Assembly (NCBI GenBank): GCA_947493455.1
Contig: CANLRB010000007.1
Coordinates: 162,229 to 226,228, forward strand
Length of the DNA stretch: 64,000 nucleotides
Direction: 5' to 3'
Source of the DNA: an uncultured Pseudoalteromonas sp.
GTDB taxonomy: Bacteria; Pseudomonadota; Gammaproteobacteria; Enterobacterales; Alteromonadaceae
Shown here: positions 55,730 to 64,000 of the stretch, one piece after another
Layout of the letters: each line of letters starts with the position of its first letter
How positions within the stretch are numbered: the first letter of the stretch is position 1
The notes under the pieces: model-generated
Told to the model about the DNA's origin: nothing
The model's database searches: none
Seen by the model: only the letters and a program-made list of their open reading frames with translations
Position numbers and translations under genes: made by a program

Positions 55730-56525
55730 AAATATAACTTTACTGTTTGCGATGCTAATAGCTTTGCTATCAGCATCAACCTTTGCAGGCAGTCAAAAAC
55801 AAGACAAAAACAATTATTCGGCAGACCATATCACACGATTTGCAAAACAAGTCGAAAACTTAGCTGCAGAGCAAGGCGCATATGTTTTTATTATTGCACG
55901 CGCAGGCAGACCGGCTTCTGACATGCCTAAAGGCATTAACTACACGCATACGGCACTTGCTGTGTATTCTCAAATTCAATTGGAGAGTGGTGAAATCGTT
56001 AATGGCTACGCGATTCATAATCTGTATCAGAAAGCAGACGCAGCCAATCGCAGTGAGCTCGTAATCGACTATCCGGTTGATTTTTTTTGGGGTGTAGAGC
56101 AACTTGAAGCGGGGATCGCAATTCCGACGCCAGAGCTACAGAAAAAGATTTTAGCCTTAATCAGTGCGAACAAGACAACGCGATTACATAATCCAAAATA
56201 TTCCGTAATTGCAAACCCGTACAATAATAAATATCAAAACTGCACAGAATACACGCTTAATATAATTAATAGCGCGATTTATGGAACGATAGATATGGAA
56301 AAATTAAAGGTTAATACCAAGGCATATTTCAAGGCGCAGAAAGTATCGGCTAACCCAATTAAACTTATGCTCGGTCAGTTTTTCGTTGATGAAGTAAGCA
56401 CCTCAGATCATCGCGGTAAAGTACAAACGGCGACATTCACAACAATCACTCAATATTTAGAAGACTATGGATTACTCCAAACGAGTTTTGCAATTGATGA
56501 ACACGGGCAGCGCATCACACTATAA
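55719..56525 (+). CDS. DUF2145-family exported protein
   Basis: A 268-residue periplasmic or secreted protein with signal peptide (cleavage near TFA-GS). Motifs YVFIIARAGRP, YTHTALAVYS, IHNLYQ, NPYNNKYQNCTEYTLNIINSAIYG fit DUF2145, whose fold recalls NlpC/P60-like enzymes: a His in YTHTA and Cys in NCTEY could form the catalytic pair (inference). An AAAGGAGA ribosome-binding site precedes the ATG at 55719. Expressed with the small exported protein upstream; role unknown. Confidence 0.8.
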   Translation: MNSKNITLLFAMLIALLSASTFAGSQKQDKNNYSADHITRFAKQVENLAAEQGAYVFIIARAGRPASDMPKGINYTHTALAVYSQIQLESGEIVNGYAIHNLYQKADAANRSELVIDYPVDFFWGVEQLEAGIAIPTPELQKKILALISANKTTRLHNPKYSVIANPYNNKYQNCTEYTLNIINSAIYGTIDMEKLKVNTKAYFKAQKVSANPIKLMLGQFFVDEVSTSDHRGKVQTATFTTITQYLEDYGLLQTSFAIDEHGQRITL

Positions 56526-56584
56526 AATACACACAAAGTTGATCGAGATATAAATAGTGATCGTAAAACTAAAAAAACGCGCCG

Positions 56585-56610
56585 ATATTCAATAATCTTT
56601 GCTAGAATAT
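56585..56610 (+). promoter_or_regulatory. Possible extended -10 promoter of hemH
   Basis: TGCTAGAAT (56600-56608) resembles an extended -10 element, 39 bp before the hemH GTG. No good -35 is visible. Confidence 0.35.
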
Positions 56611-56646
56611 GGCGCATTATCGATAACTTTTACATAAGGACAGCGT

Positions 56647-57663
56647 GTGCCTCGATTTTCTGCGGTTACCGAAAACCCACACCAACTCTTTCATAATAAA
56701 ACAGCCATTTTATTAACTAACTTAGGTAGCCCAGACGAACCCACAGCAAAAGCACTTCGCGTTTATTTAGCTGAGTTTCTATCTGATCCACGTATTGTTG
56801 AAATTCCAAAACTAATATGGATGTGTATCTTACACGGGATTATTTTACGCATTCGCCCCAAACGCTCCGCTAAACTATATAAGAGCATATGGACAGAAGG
56901 TGGCTCACCACTGCTGGTTTACAGTAAAAAACAACAAGCGAAATTGAGTGCCTTGCTATTAGAAAAGAAAATTACTAATGCAGAAGTATTCTTGGCAATG
57001 CGCTACGGAAACCCATCTATCAAATCTGTACTCGAAGAGATCCGCAGCAAAGGTTATACAAAAATAATCGTTCTACCACTCTACCCGCAATACAGCGGCT
57101 CTACTACGGGTTCAACATTTGATGCCATTGCGAAAGAATTACTCAATTGGCGCTGGGTGCCCGAACTCCATTTTATCAATGGCTACCACAGCCAAGATGA
57201 ATACATCGACGCGCTCGCAGCTAGTATTCAAGAAGATCTAGATAAAAACGGTGAACCAGACAAATTAGTTCTCAGCTACCATGGCACACCGCGACTATTT
57301 TTAGAGCGGGGCGACCCTTACTACTGCTTTTGTCAGCAAACAACTCAATTTGTGGCTAAAAAGCTGTCGATAAGTAGTGATAAGGTAATAACCACCTTCC
57401 AAAGCCGCTTCGGTAAAGCTGAATGGTTAAAACCTTACACAGACAAAACATTGGAAGAGTTAGCCTCACAGGGTCACACCAATATCGCAATCGCAAGCCC
57501 GGCTTTTAGCTCTGATTGCTTAGAAACCCTTGAAGAATTAATCGAAGAAAACCAAGAAGTATTCTTACAAGCGGGTGGTAAAAGCTACCGCTACATTCCA
57601 GCATTGAATGATCGCGACGATCATATCAATGCGTTTTACGAACGAATTAAGCATCTGCTTTAA
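56647..57663 (+). CDS. hemH: Ferrochelatase HemH
   Basis: Inserts Fe(II) into protoporphyrin IX, the last step of heme synthesis. The 338 residues have ILLTNLGSPDEPTA, YSKKQQAKL, MRYGNPSI, VLPLYPQYSGSTTGS, catalytic His in LSYHGTPRLFLERGDPY and late PAFSSDCLETLEEL. Start is GTG after AAGGACAGC. Single gene with its own terminator. Confidence 0.96.
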   Translation: MPRFSAVTENPHQLFHNKTAILLTNLGSPDEPTAKALRVYLAEFLSDPRIVEIPKLIWMCILHGIILRIRPKRSAKLYKSIWTEGGSPLLVYSKKQQAKLSALLLEKKITNAEVFLAMRYGNPSIKSVLEEIRSKGYTKIIVLPLYPQYSGSTTGSTFDAIAKELLNWRWVPELHFINGYHSQDEYIDALAASIQEDLDKNGEPDKLVLSYHGTPRLFLERGDPYYCFCQQTTQFVAKKLSISSDKVITTFQSRFGKAEWLKPYTDKTLEELASQGHTNIAIASPAFSSDCLETLEELIEENQEVFLQAGGKSYRYIPALNDRDDHINAFYERIKHLL

Positions 57664-57680
57664 CTAATACAAACTTCATT

Positions 57681-57713
57681 AAATAATAGCCCTCCTATTG
57701 AGGGTTATTATTT
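57681..57713 (+). terminator. Terminator after hemH
   Basis: A 14-bp near-perfect stem AAATAATAGCCCTC / GAGGGTTATTATTT with a CTATT loop, 17 bp after the hemH stop. Confidence 0.8.
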
Positions 57714-57783
57714 AGTTATCTTGTTATACTGCCTTTGCCCTGACCAATTACTTTTTACAATTTTAGTTAATGCTAGGCTTACT

Positions 57784-58293
57784 ATGAAAAAAACAATATT
57801 CACCACCATTTTCGTATCATCGCTACTTATGACCGGCTGTGACGTGCTTGAAGATAGCAAGGCGACACTCGAACAACACTATCTAGCGGAGCATGAGAGT
57901 CTCGCTGAGATAATCAAAGAAATCCGCGATACCGGTTTAACTGAGCTAAGCAACACCAATATTTCAGATACTAAAATGCTGTGCGTTGTTAATAAGCTTA
58001 ACCAAGATCCAATTGGTCACTTAATCGAACTTGAAGGCTCTTTGCAAGAAAGCGCAAATATTGCTGACTTGCTCGCGTCGATGAGTCAACTTGCAGAACA
58101 AGAAATCACCCTTGATAGCCTACCTGGGCTGCTAAGGCAAGGCGCTGATACAATCAGCTACCTCAAGCACTTACTCATCAATTATGATATCCAGCAACTG
58201 CAAGGCGAGTTGGAATCACTTATAAACTCAGGTGCACAACAAACACAAAATATTGGTGATCATTTAACAGGTTTAATTGAAGGGTGTGAATAA
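57784..58293 (+). CDS. Hypothetical helical lipoprotein
   Basis: A 169-residue lipoprotein: lipobox SLLMTGCDV (Cys19), then an almost all-helical, acidic and Leu-rich mature chain. No known domain. An earlier start would add residues before the signal peptide and is rejected. It is followed 34 bp later by a membrane protein on the same strand. Confidence 0.7.
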   Translation: MKKTIFTTIFVSSLLMTGCDVLEDSKATLEQHYLAEHESLAEIIKEIRDTGLTELSNTNISDTKMLCVVNKLNQDPIGHLIELEGSLQESANIADLLASMSQLAEQEITLDSLPGLLRQGADTISYLKHLLINYDIQQLQGELESLINSGAQQTQNIGDHLTGLIEGCE

Positions 58294-58327
58294 CACCTAT
58301 TTCATTACTTAATCATATGAAAAAACG

Positions 58328-58783
58328 ATGAAGCTCCCTCTCCCTATGCGCAAGCTTATTGCCGGGCTTTATTTGGCGTCGTTGCTTTTTGGTGCAACTA
58401 CTTGGGTTATGCTACCGTTTCAACTAGCTGAAGTATACAAAGTACGCAAAAATGCAGTCCCGGTTAATGCCAAAATTATCGCAAGTTATGTATATACTCG
58501 CGGTAAAAATTGCAGCTTACGTATCTCTTTTTCAACACCTGACAATCTTGAAGTCACAATCGGCGACGCACTTCCTGGCGATATTGCAACATGCAGCCGC
58601 AATCAAAAAATAGCGGGGAAATTCATTAAAGGTAAAAACTATAAGTTTTTAGACACAGGTGAAAGGTATTATATTGGCCATGGTCAATACTGGTGGTCGA
58701 TGCTTATCGCATTAATCGGCTCAATACCTTACATTTATTTGCTCTATTCGATTCAAAAAAATAAACGCTCTATTCATAAGTAA
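58328..58783 (+). CDS. Hypothetical membrane protein, two membrane segments
   Basis: A 151-residue protein with hydrophobic segments at about 10-32 and 120-142 and an extracytoplasmic loop between them containing two Cys (NCSLRISF, IATCSRN) that could form a disulfide. The architecture resembles DUF3592-type proteins, but no diagnostic motif is seen. Tandem with the lipoprotein gene. Confidence 0.6.
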   Translation: MKLPLPMRKLIAGLYLASLLFGATTWVMLPFQLAEVYKVRKNAVPVNAKIIASYVYTRGKNCSLRISFSTPDNLEVTIGDALPGDIATCSRNQKIAGKFIKGKNYKFLDTGERYYIGHGQYWWSMLIALIGSIPYIYLLYSIQKNKRSIHK

Positions 58784-58811
58784 AGTTTATGCCAATTTCA
58801 CAAGCTTAGTA

Positions 58812-59588
58812 TTATGTATCAATATAGCCTGTTTTAATTTTTTGCAGAGCTTGTTGCACAGTAAGCTCTGTATCTTGTTCCAGCATGCTTGTCACGGTGC
58901 GTGTAATAAACGACAAATTTTGCTTATAAAGAGATGCAAAGTCACGACATAGTCGGTTTAGCTCTTTTTCATATGACTTGTCATTTTGTTGCTGTTGAAA
59001 AGAAGTAATCGCTTTATTAAAACTATGGCTATGTTCACAAAATAGCTCATTTAATTTAGCTTTAGGAATACGAAACGTTTTACTCGCATAATCTAACGCC
59101 ATTTTAAAACTATCAAATTGTGTTCCAAACACGTCAAAAGCGACCTTATTAGAGCTCGCGATGACGGTGTCACCATCTACTTCATAATCAAAGCCATTAA
59201 ATTGAATACGTTGATGTGCTTCTTCACCAAGCGCCATACCTGCTGAAATACTGCGATGCAGCTCGTAATCAAGCTCGTCAAGTTCGTCTGGGTGCCACAT
59301 AGTATAAACTCGAATAGCACGTTGATACTTTTTTGAAATCGCTTTATTCGCCGCGCTCATACGCTCTTCCAACGTACCTAAACGTTTATTTTTAAGCGCT
59401 GTTTCACACTCTAAGCAGCTCGGTAGTTTGTAAAACACCGCACTATCACCTGTAGCAAGATAATAATCCACAAACTTAAGCGGAGGCGCGTAATCCCTAG
59501 CCGTTGCAATACAACCGCAATAGTAACAGCAATTAAAGTCACAACTTCGCTTGGCACGAAGTTGCTGATAGCGGTCTTTCTTCAACAT
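58812..59588 (-). CDS. Zinc-knuckle protein, possible degenerate HNH, partner of the NERD gene
   Basis: A 258-residue soluble protein. The first 75 residues have CNCCYYCGC, RDYAPPLKF and SCLECETALKNKR, spaced like the CxxC...P...CxxC frame of HNH nucleases but lacking the catalytic His. The rest is charged and helical. It begins 13 bp after the NERD gene's stop on the same strand, so the two are probably co-transcribed. I do not recognise the family, and nuclease activity looks unlikely without the His. Confidence 0.6.
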   Translation of the reverse strand: MLKKDRYQQLRAKRSCDFNCCYYCGCIATARDYAPPLKFVDYYLATGDSAVFYKLPSCLECETALKNKRLGTLEERMSAANKAISKKYQRAIRVYTMWHPDELDELDYELHRSISAGMALGEEAHQRIQFNGFDYEVDGDTVIASSNKVAFDVFGTQFDSFKMALDYASKTFRIPKAKLNELFCEHSHSFNKAITSFQQQQNDKSYEKELNRLCRDFASLYKQNLSFITRTVTSMLEQDTELTVQQALQKIKTGYIDT

Positions 59589-59601
59589 GAGTAATCAAAA
59601 A

Positions 59602-62502
59602 CTAGTCGTCATCAACCGACTTAAATTTTGATTTCGGTGCTTCTTTTGGGGCCCATTCAGGATCGAGTGACAAGTTAGCAAACGGGTTTTCTTTTTTATC
59701 CTCTTTTTGCGTTGGCTCATCAAGTTCTTGCGAACTATCCGTTATGTCTGATTCAGGTGAAGTACTTATCGTTTGCTGTTGAAGCTCATCGGTTGCGCTT
59801 TGTTGCATTGAATTAAGAGCTGCCATAAGCTCTTTATCAGCGTCAGATAAGGAAGTATCTTGCGTATCGAAACTTAAATCGAACGCATCTCCAGATTGTT
59901 CTGTAGGCGATGCTGTTGAACTCATTGCCGATATTTCATTTTCATCATTTTCTCGCGCAGCATCTCGTGCCATCATTTGCGCATCAAAGTCGTCAAGCTC
60001 TTGTGTCGAAGCAAACCCGCTCTCTTCATTCGTATCGTCTGAAGTCGTTGTATTGCTCATATCGTCGCTCGATGCCATATCACCAGCTGCATCTTGCGCC
60101 ATCATTTGTGCATCAAAGTCATCAAGCTCTTGTGTCGAAGAAAATCCGTTATCTTCCTTCGTATCGTCTAGAGTCGTTGTATTGTTCATATCGTCGCTCG
60201 ATGCCATATCACGTGTTGCATCTTGCGCCATCATTTGTGCGTCAAAGTCATCAAGCTCTTGTGTCGAAGCAAATCCGTTATCTTCCTTCGTATCGTCTGA
60301 AGTCGTTGTACAGCTTATATCATCACTCGATGCCATATCACGTGTTGCATCTTGCGCCATCATTTGTGCATCAAAGTCATCAAGCTCTTGTGTCGAAGAA
60401 AATCCGTTATCTTCCTTCGTATCGTCTAGAGTCGTTGTATTGCTCATGTCCTCGTTCACAACGCTTTCAGACGCGGCTATGTTTGAAGAATTAAAGCTTT
60501 CATCGAATGCTTTCATTTGTGCATTAAGCGCAGCTATCTCTTTTTCAGCATCAAATGCATCACTATCATCTGCTAGATTACTATCGCTGGTTACACTCTT
60601 ATCTTTCTCAAGAGCTGAGTTTTGTTCAGCTAAGTGACTTGAGTCTTGCTGATTACTCAGCTCATTATCATGGATATCTGATAAAAAGCCTTTGCCAACA
60701 TCAAGGCTCGCCTTTAATTCAGATTCCAAGTCATCAGCATTACCTATTGTATCTTGCGGGTCCGCAGGTTCTGCATAATGCTTTAAATAATCGAACATAC
60801 CATCTTTTTCGGCTGCTTTTTTAGCGGCTTCGCCTTTAAAGTCAGCATGACGCACATTTGTTATATCCACCTTCTCTAAATCATTGGTTAATTCAGTTTT
60901 AAGGTGCTCTTCTAATGTGGAGGCATCGTCCTCAGAACTGATTACTGTATTGTCGGTTTCATCGATTTGTGACACCTGTTGCGCGTCATGACTTTCCAAA
61001 GAACTTTGCTCTCTATCTGGGTTTGTCGAATCTATCGATTCATCATGCTGTTCATTGACGTCTAGTTCACTGTATTTAGTGGAAGAAGAAGTAAACGATC
61101 TTTCTAACTCCTCCATTTTCGCTAACATATCGTCAACTTCTTTTGACGCTTGTTGAATCTCTTTTTGCGCTTCCGAAGATTGTGCAAGTGACTGAGCCAG
61201 TACTGTTTCGTGACCCAATGGAGTTTGTTCTGGAGCGGGCTTAAAGCCACTGTCGCCACGATCTTCCTCTATTTCGGCAACCGAGTCTTGATAAGAACCA
61301 GGCTCAGGGTAATTAGTCACCGATTTAGAAGTCGTTTGCTCGACTTTATTTGGATGTGGAGTTGTCGGTTCTTCTTTTACAGGTTCTAGTTCTTCTTTTT
61401 GATTCAGCCCAAGATGCTCATTCAACTTATCAATAAACCCATCAACCTCATCGTCGCTATAGCGTAATTCTTTGAATCCGAGTATGTAGTTTGACAAATC
61501 TTTTCGGTGCATGACGATAATAGGTAATTGTGATTTAAAATGAGCCATATCATTAAACAAAATAACTGACTCAACATCGACATTAACACCTATCAACCTG
61601 CCTATCGCCATACATGCCTGGTTGTTTTGATTTATTGGGTTATCAAATGAAATTGACTCCTCACCACTTTGTTCTTTCCACTCAGCAGCATTTGCAGTAC
61701 CAACAATCGCCCCTCGTTGCTTTTGGGTATGGATAACAAACACACCGTATGGCGAAATAACAACTCGTTCAACTTTAATCGTCGTTTTGTTTTCAGCTTC
61801 GACTTCAATATGTTTAAACGAAAAATAAATGTCGGGATCTAACTCATGTTTCACAACACGTTTTGATTTTTTACCTATGTTAAACAGTTCCGGCTTTTTA
61901 AAGTCGATACGTGTATCAAGACCATGTGCTTTTCGTCTAACAACTAACCAACCTAAAATTAAGAAAACAATTAACGAAATTACGATGGTTGTAGGCAAAA
62001 TAATACCGAGGGCATTACTTGGCGGCGGCTCGGGTAAAGGCGGAAGTACAAATGGTTTTGGCGCAGCTTTTGCTTTTGCAGCCTCAGCTTTACGCTGTTG
62101 TTCTTGTTCTTTGGCTTCAATTTGTTTTGCGAGTGCTTCACGTTTGGCTTTTTCATCAGCTAAACGCTCCGCTTCTTTTTTGGCTGCGGCTTCAGCCTCT
62201 AGCTTTTCAAACTCTTTTTGCGCGGCAATGCGTTCTTCTTCACTAAAATCAGGTTCTTTTTTCGCAGGTGTAATAGCAACATTTTTTGATTGTGTATTAG
62301 GTTTATTTGCGCTTGTTTGACAGTCTTTATCAAACTCTCGTTTCGATTTTCGGTAATTTGGATGATTTTTGGCATGGCTAAATTGCGCCATCTGCTGTTT
62401 TAGTAATATACATGTCGCAGCATTATTTGCCGCCGACACAGGAGCTCCGTACATTAGTAAACTTAACGCGAATATTCCAACTACAACTCGAAAAGAAAAC
62501 AT
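59602..62502 (-). CDS. Membrane protein with NERD domain and acidic tandem repeats
   Basis: A 966-residue protein: signal peptide (to about 24, VSA-AN), a Lys/Glu/Ala-rich coiled coil (about 85-150), a Pro-rich spacer, one membrane segment (about 172-196), a NERD-like domain (about 215-340; KVERVVISPYGVFVIHTQ, AEWKEQ, NPINQNNQ) and a long acidic Ser/Asp/Glu-rich tail with four 43-residue repeats (about 683-854). NERD domains are nuclease-related, but the catalytic acids are not obvious here. The tail would be cytoplasmic if the NERD domain is. Function unknown; the zinc-knuckle gene follows in the same unit. Confidence 0.8.
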   Translation of the reverse strand: MFSFRVVVGIFALSLLMYGAPVSAANNAATCILLKQQMAQFSHAKNHPNYRKSKREFDKDCQTSANKPNTQSKNVAITPAKKEPDFSEEERIAAQKEFEKLEAEAAAKKEAERLADEKAKREALAKQIEAKEQEQQRKAEAAKAKAAPKPFVLPPLPEPPPSNALGIILPTTIVISLIVFLILGWLVVRRKAHGLDTRIDFKKPELFNIGKKSKRVVKHELDPDIYFSFKHIEVEAENKTTIKVERVVISPYGVFVIHTQKQRGAIVGTANAAEWKEQSGEESISFDNPINQNNQACMAIGRLIGVNVDVESVILFNDMAHFKSQLPIIVMHRKDLSNYILGFKELRYSDDEVDGFIDKLNEHLGLNQKEELEPVKEEPTTPHPNKVEQTTSKSVTNYPEPGSYQDSVAEIEEDRGDSGFKPAPEQTPLGHETVLAQSLAQSSEAQKEIQQASKEVDDMLAKMEELERSFTSSSTKYSELDVNEQHDESIDSTNPDREQSSLESHDAQQVSQIDETDNTVISSEDDASTLEEHLKTELTNDLEKVDITNVRHADFKGEAAKKAAEKDGMFDYLKHYAEPADPQDTIGNADDLESELKASLDVGKGFLSDIHDNELSNQQDSSHLAEQNSALEKDKSVTSDSNLADDSDAFDAEKEIAALNAQMKAFDESFNSSNIAASESVVNEDMSNTTTLDDTKEDNGFSSTQELDDFDAQMMAQDATRDMASSDDISCTTTSDDTKEDNGFASTQELDDFDAQMMAQDATRDMASSDDMNNTTTLDDTKEDNGFSSTQELDDFDAQMMAQDAAGDMASSDDMSNTTTSDDTNEESGFASTQELDDFDAQMMARDAARENDENEISAMSSTASPTEQSGDAFDLSFDTQDTSLSDADKELMAALNSMQQSATDELQQQTISTSPESDITDSSQELDEPTQKEDKKENPFANLSLDPEWAPKEAPKSKFKSVDDD
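59940..60455 (-). repeat. Four in-frame 129-bp tandem repeats in the NERD gene
   Basis: The sequence TTGTGTCGAA recurs at 60001, 60130, 60259 and 60388, exactly 129 bp apart, within highly similar units that encode STQELDDFDAQMM and neighbours. Unit variation is limited (for example FSSTQ versus FASTQ, DATRD versus DAAGD). The open frame is kept on the coding strand, and also in other frames, which creates long spurious ORFs on the plus strand. Confidence 0.92.
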
Positions 62503-62617
62503 ATAAAACCGATAAAAAAACGTTACTTAAACTTTAATATTACGCTTTAAGCAACAAAATATCCAATAGAAGGCTTTGTTTTTACACTCCAAATTTAGCC
62601 GTGTTATTGTTTTTCTT

Positions 62618-62974
62618 TTATTCTGCCGTCTCAGACCAAACAGCAAACTCGTTTCCACTGGGCTCAATAAAATGAAAACGACACCCCCCGGGGAATTCGA
62701 AGATATTTTTATTGATAATACCACCTGCTTTTTCTACTTTCGCCTGAGTATCGGTAATATTATTACTGTAAAAAACAAGCAACGCACCACCGTTTTCGCA
62801 TCGACTCTCGAGTTCAGAGAAGTAAAAACCTCCTTCTAAACCTGCATTTGAAAATGCACTGTACTCAGATCCGTAATCAATAAACGTCCAACTAAAAACC
62901 GACTCGAAAAACTGTTTAGTCGCTGTTAAGTTTTTCGCAGGAAATTCTACATAATTTAGTTTTGCGTGTTCCAT
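62618..62974 (-). CDS. VOC-family (glyoxalase-like) protein
   Basis: A 118-residue single-domain protein of the vicinal oxygen chelate superfamily: NYVEFPAKNLTATKQFFESVFSW at the start in two short motifs (VEFPAKNL, FFESVF), GALLVFYSNNI, GGIINKNIFEFPGG and FHFIEPSGNEFAVW. The late Glu/Asn pattern fits metal-site positions, but the reaction is unknown; close relatives include uncharacterised bleomycin-resistance-like proteins. Confidence 0.85.
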   Translation of the reverse strand: MEHAKLNYVEFPAKNLTATKQFFESVFSWTFIDYGSEYSAFSNAGLEGGFYFSELESRCENGGALLVFYSNNITDTQAKVEKAGGIINKNIFEFPGGCRFHFIEPSGNEFAVWSETAE

Positions 62975-63007
62975 AAAATTTATCTTCTATTGTTTGAGAG
63001 ATCGCGA

Positions 63008-63733
63008 TTATTCTAAACCATATTTATTATTATAGTCGTCGAGCGATTTTTGCAGGCGTTGTACAACAGCTATGTCAGTATCTAAACTTACAGCCATACA
63101 TGCTTTTAAGTTATTTACGCTATTCACTTTAATAGAACGTTCGACTAATTCATACGCCTGCCCAACACGTTTCACGCTTTCTGTCATTTCCCACTCAGAC
63201 TGCATTAAAAGGTCAACTCGCCCCGCAAAAAACTTTCTTGGTCCAGCATCAGGATCAACGGTTGTATCGAGATTTACTCCTTCGACAAACCCCTGAGACA
63301 ATAAATACTCATGAGCACTATCCGAGCGGTTAACAGAAATAATGTACTTTTTAGCATCTTCTAAATTGGTAAGATGAATATCTTTACGAGACTTTAATTT
63401 AAATAAATAAACTTTTACTGGTGCGATTAAAGGGCAAATCCATTGATATTTCTTTTCTCGATCTGGTGTACGATAAATTGAATAAATAACAGTATTCTTA
63501 TTTTCGCTGGCCATTTTCATGGATCGTATCCACGGGTAACTGCGAATGTTATATAGAAACTCCGCATTCTCTAGAATCACTTTAACCTTTTCGGTTGCGC
63601 GACCAACAAGCTCACCTTTATCATTGGTATAATTGAAGGGACGCCACTCTTCTGTAACGACTTCTAAACGCGTTGTAGCTACCGCTTCATAAGTCATGCA
63701 TAAAACAATTAAAAAGAGTAGTACTTTTATCAT
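63008..63733 (-). CDS. Periplasmic solute-binding protein, amino-acid type (SBP family 3)
   Basis: A 241-residue exported protein with signal peptide (MIKVLLFLIVLCMTYEAVA-TT). The mature part has RLEVVTEEWRPFNYTNDKGELVG (start of the binding fold: WRPFNY), YPWIRSM and FAGRVDLLMQSE, typical of stand-alone family 3 binding proteins common in Pseudoalteromonas. No permease or ATPase gene nearby, so it may act as a sensor domain protein or scavenger. The ATG at 63733 is preferred over one at 63754 because the signal peptide begins there. Confidence 0.82.
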   Translation of the reverse strand: MIKVLLFLIVLCMTYEAVATTRLEVVTEEWRPFNYTNDKGELVGRATEKVKVILENAEFLYNIRSYPWIRSMKMASENKNTVIYSIYRTPDREKKYQWICPLIAPVKVYLFKLKSRKDIHLTNLEDAKKYIISVNRSDSAHEYLLSQGFVEGVNLDTTVDPDAGPRKFFAGRVDLLMQSEWEMTESVKRVGQAYELVERSIKVNSVNNLKACMAVSLDTDIAVVQRLQKSLDDYNNKYGLE

Positions 63734-63921
63734 TGACTTCCCGAAACAAAACATTCCTTACTCCACGCTATATTCTAGACGAGAATAGATACCCATCATT
63801 AATATAGTAACGCATTTAAGCTCAAAACCCATTAACTTATTTTTAGTACAACTGGGCCTTGCATCTATTGTGCTAAGGGTTAAGAAAGGGCCATATTGAC
63901 GCTGTTCGCAAAAAGAGAAAT
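63734..63921. other. Intergenic region between the rRNA operon and the solute-binding gene
   Basis: A 188-bp stretch in which I see no gene or strong structure besides the presumed promoter of the solute-binding protein gene. Confidence 0.5.
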
Positions 63922-63955
63922 ACAAAAACCCGCTACATTGCTGCAGCGGGTTTCT
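63922..63955 (-). terminator. Terminator of the rRNA operon
   Basis: Perfect 9-bp stem AAACCCGCT / AGCGGGTTT (63926-63934, 63945-63953) lies just beyond the 5S 3' end; the minus-strand tail reads TTTTTGTATTTC. Confidence 0.85.
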
Positions 63956-63962
63956 TTAATTG

Positions 63963-64000
63963 GGCCCTGACGATGTCCTACTTTCACATGGGAGACCCCA
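63963..64000 (-). rRNA. rrf: 5S ribosomal RNA, 3' end (partial)
   Basis: The minus strand from base 64000 reads GGGGTCTCCCATGTGAAAGT and continues AGGACATCGTCAGGGCC, matching the last third of gammaproteobacterial 5S rRNA (E. coli GGGGTCTCCCCATGCGAGAG...). The rest of the gene, and presumably a 16S-23S-5S operon on the minus strand, lies beyond the right edge. The exact 3' end, near 63963, is estimated by comparison. Confidence 0.9.

Noticed and set aside
59940-60455. CRISPR-like array
   Set aside because: Units are long, contiguous and coding, with no spacers.
59910-60637. Long plus-strand frames (194 residues each) inside the NERD gene
   Set aside because: They are antisense readings of the 129-bp repeats, whose length is a multiple of three and so keeps several frames open; composition and lack of ribosome-binding sites speak against genes.

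Overview
The window looks like about 64 kb of core chromosome from a marine gammaproteobacterium of the Alteromonadales, most likely Pseudoalteromonas or a close relative. This rests on the gene families recognised, the moderately AT-rich DNA, and combinations such as long PstA/PstC permeases, PanP instead of PanD, ThiI with a rhodanese tail, DUF2982 and MltF. No database search was possible; names rest on reading motifs. No prophage, IS element, CRISPR array or tRNA was seen.

Layout. 1-7.4 kb: phosphate uptake on the minus strand, made of a DUF47-PiT pair (PiT cut by the left edge) and pstC-pstA-pstB-phoU behind a clear Pho box, without pstS. 7.4-12.4 kb: gcvR-like regulator, panP aspartate decarboxylase, an EAL-type c-di-GMP protein, a TrmB-like methyltransferase. 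12.4-18.8 kb: an orphan sensor kinase, a periplasmic rhodanese gene broken by an in-frame stop, yadGH ABC exporter, ubiX, mpl. 18.8-26.7 kb: large zinc metalloprotease, fbp, a Cys-rich CWC-DUF5522 protein, a porin coupled to a short PstS-like protein, and a GGDEF-EAL protein. 26.7-32 kb: a minus-strand run with sseA, a yggN-like gene, two DUF1566 exported proteins, an unknown gene, DUF2982 and a newly noted 34-residue CPYC membrane peptide. 32-39 kb: RND efflux pair, msrA, and btuB behind a cobalamin riboswitch. 39-45.5 kb: yajQ, vanZ-like, panE, thiI, small ORFs, a GST and a subtilisin-like protease. 45.5-54.5 kb: purL (with repeated copies of its own 3' end downstream), mltF, a tiny arginine-rich gene, tadA, gsk and cheV. 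54.5-64 kb: XRE-like regulator opposite a two-gene exported DUF2145 unit, hemH, a lipoprotein, a small membrane protein, a NERD protein with four 43-residue repeats plus a zinc-knuckle partner, a VOC protein, a periplasmic solute-binding protein, and at the right edge the 3' end of a 5S rRNA on the minus strand.

Most genes are housekeeping. The least explained parts are the NERD/zinc-knuckle pair, the porin/PstS-like/GGDEF-EAL cluster, the DUF2145 unit, the purL-tail repeats and three small ORFs with ribosome-binding sites (31817-31921, 42611-42688, 51344-51490). I did not find a convincing complete new defence or mobile system.
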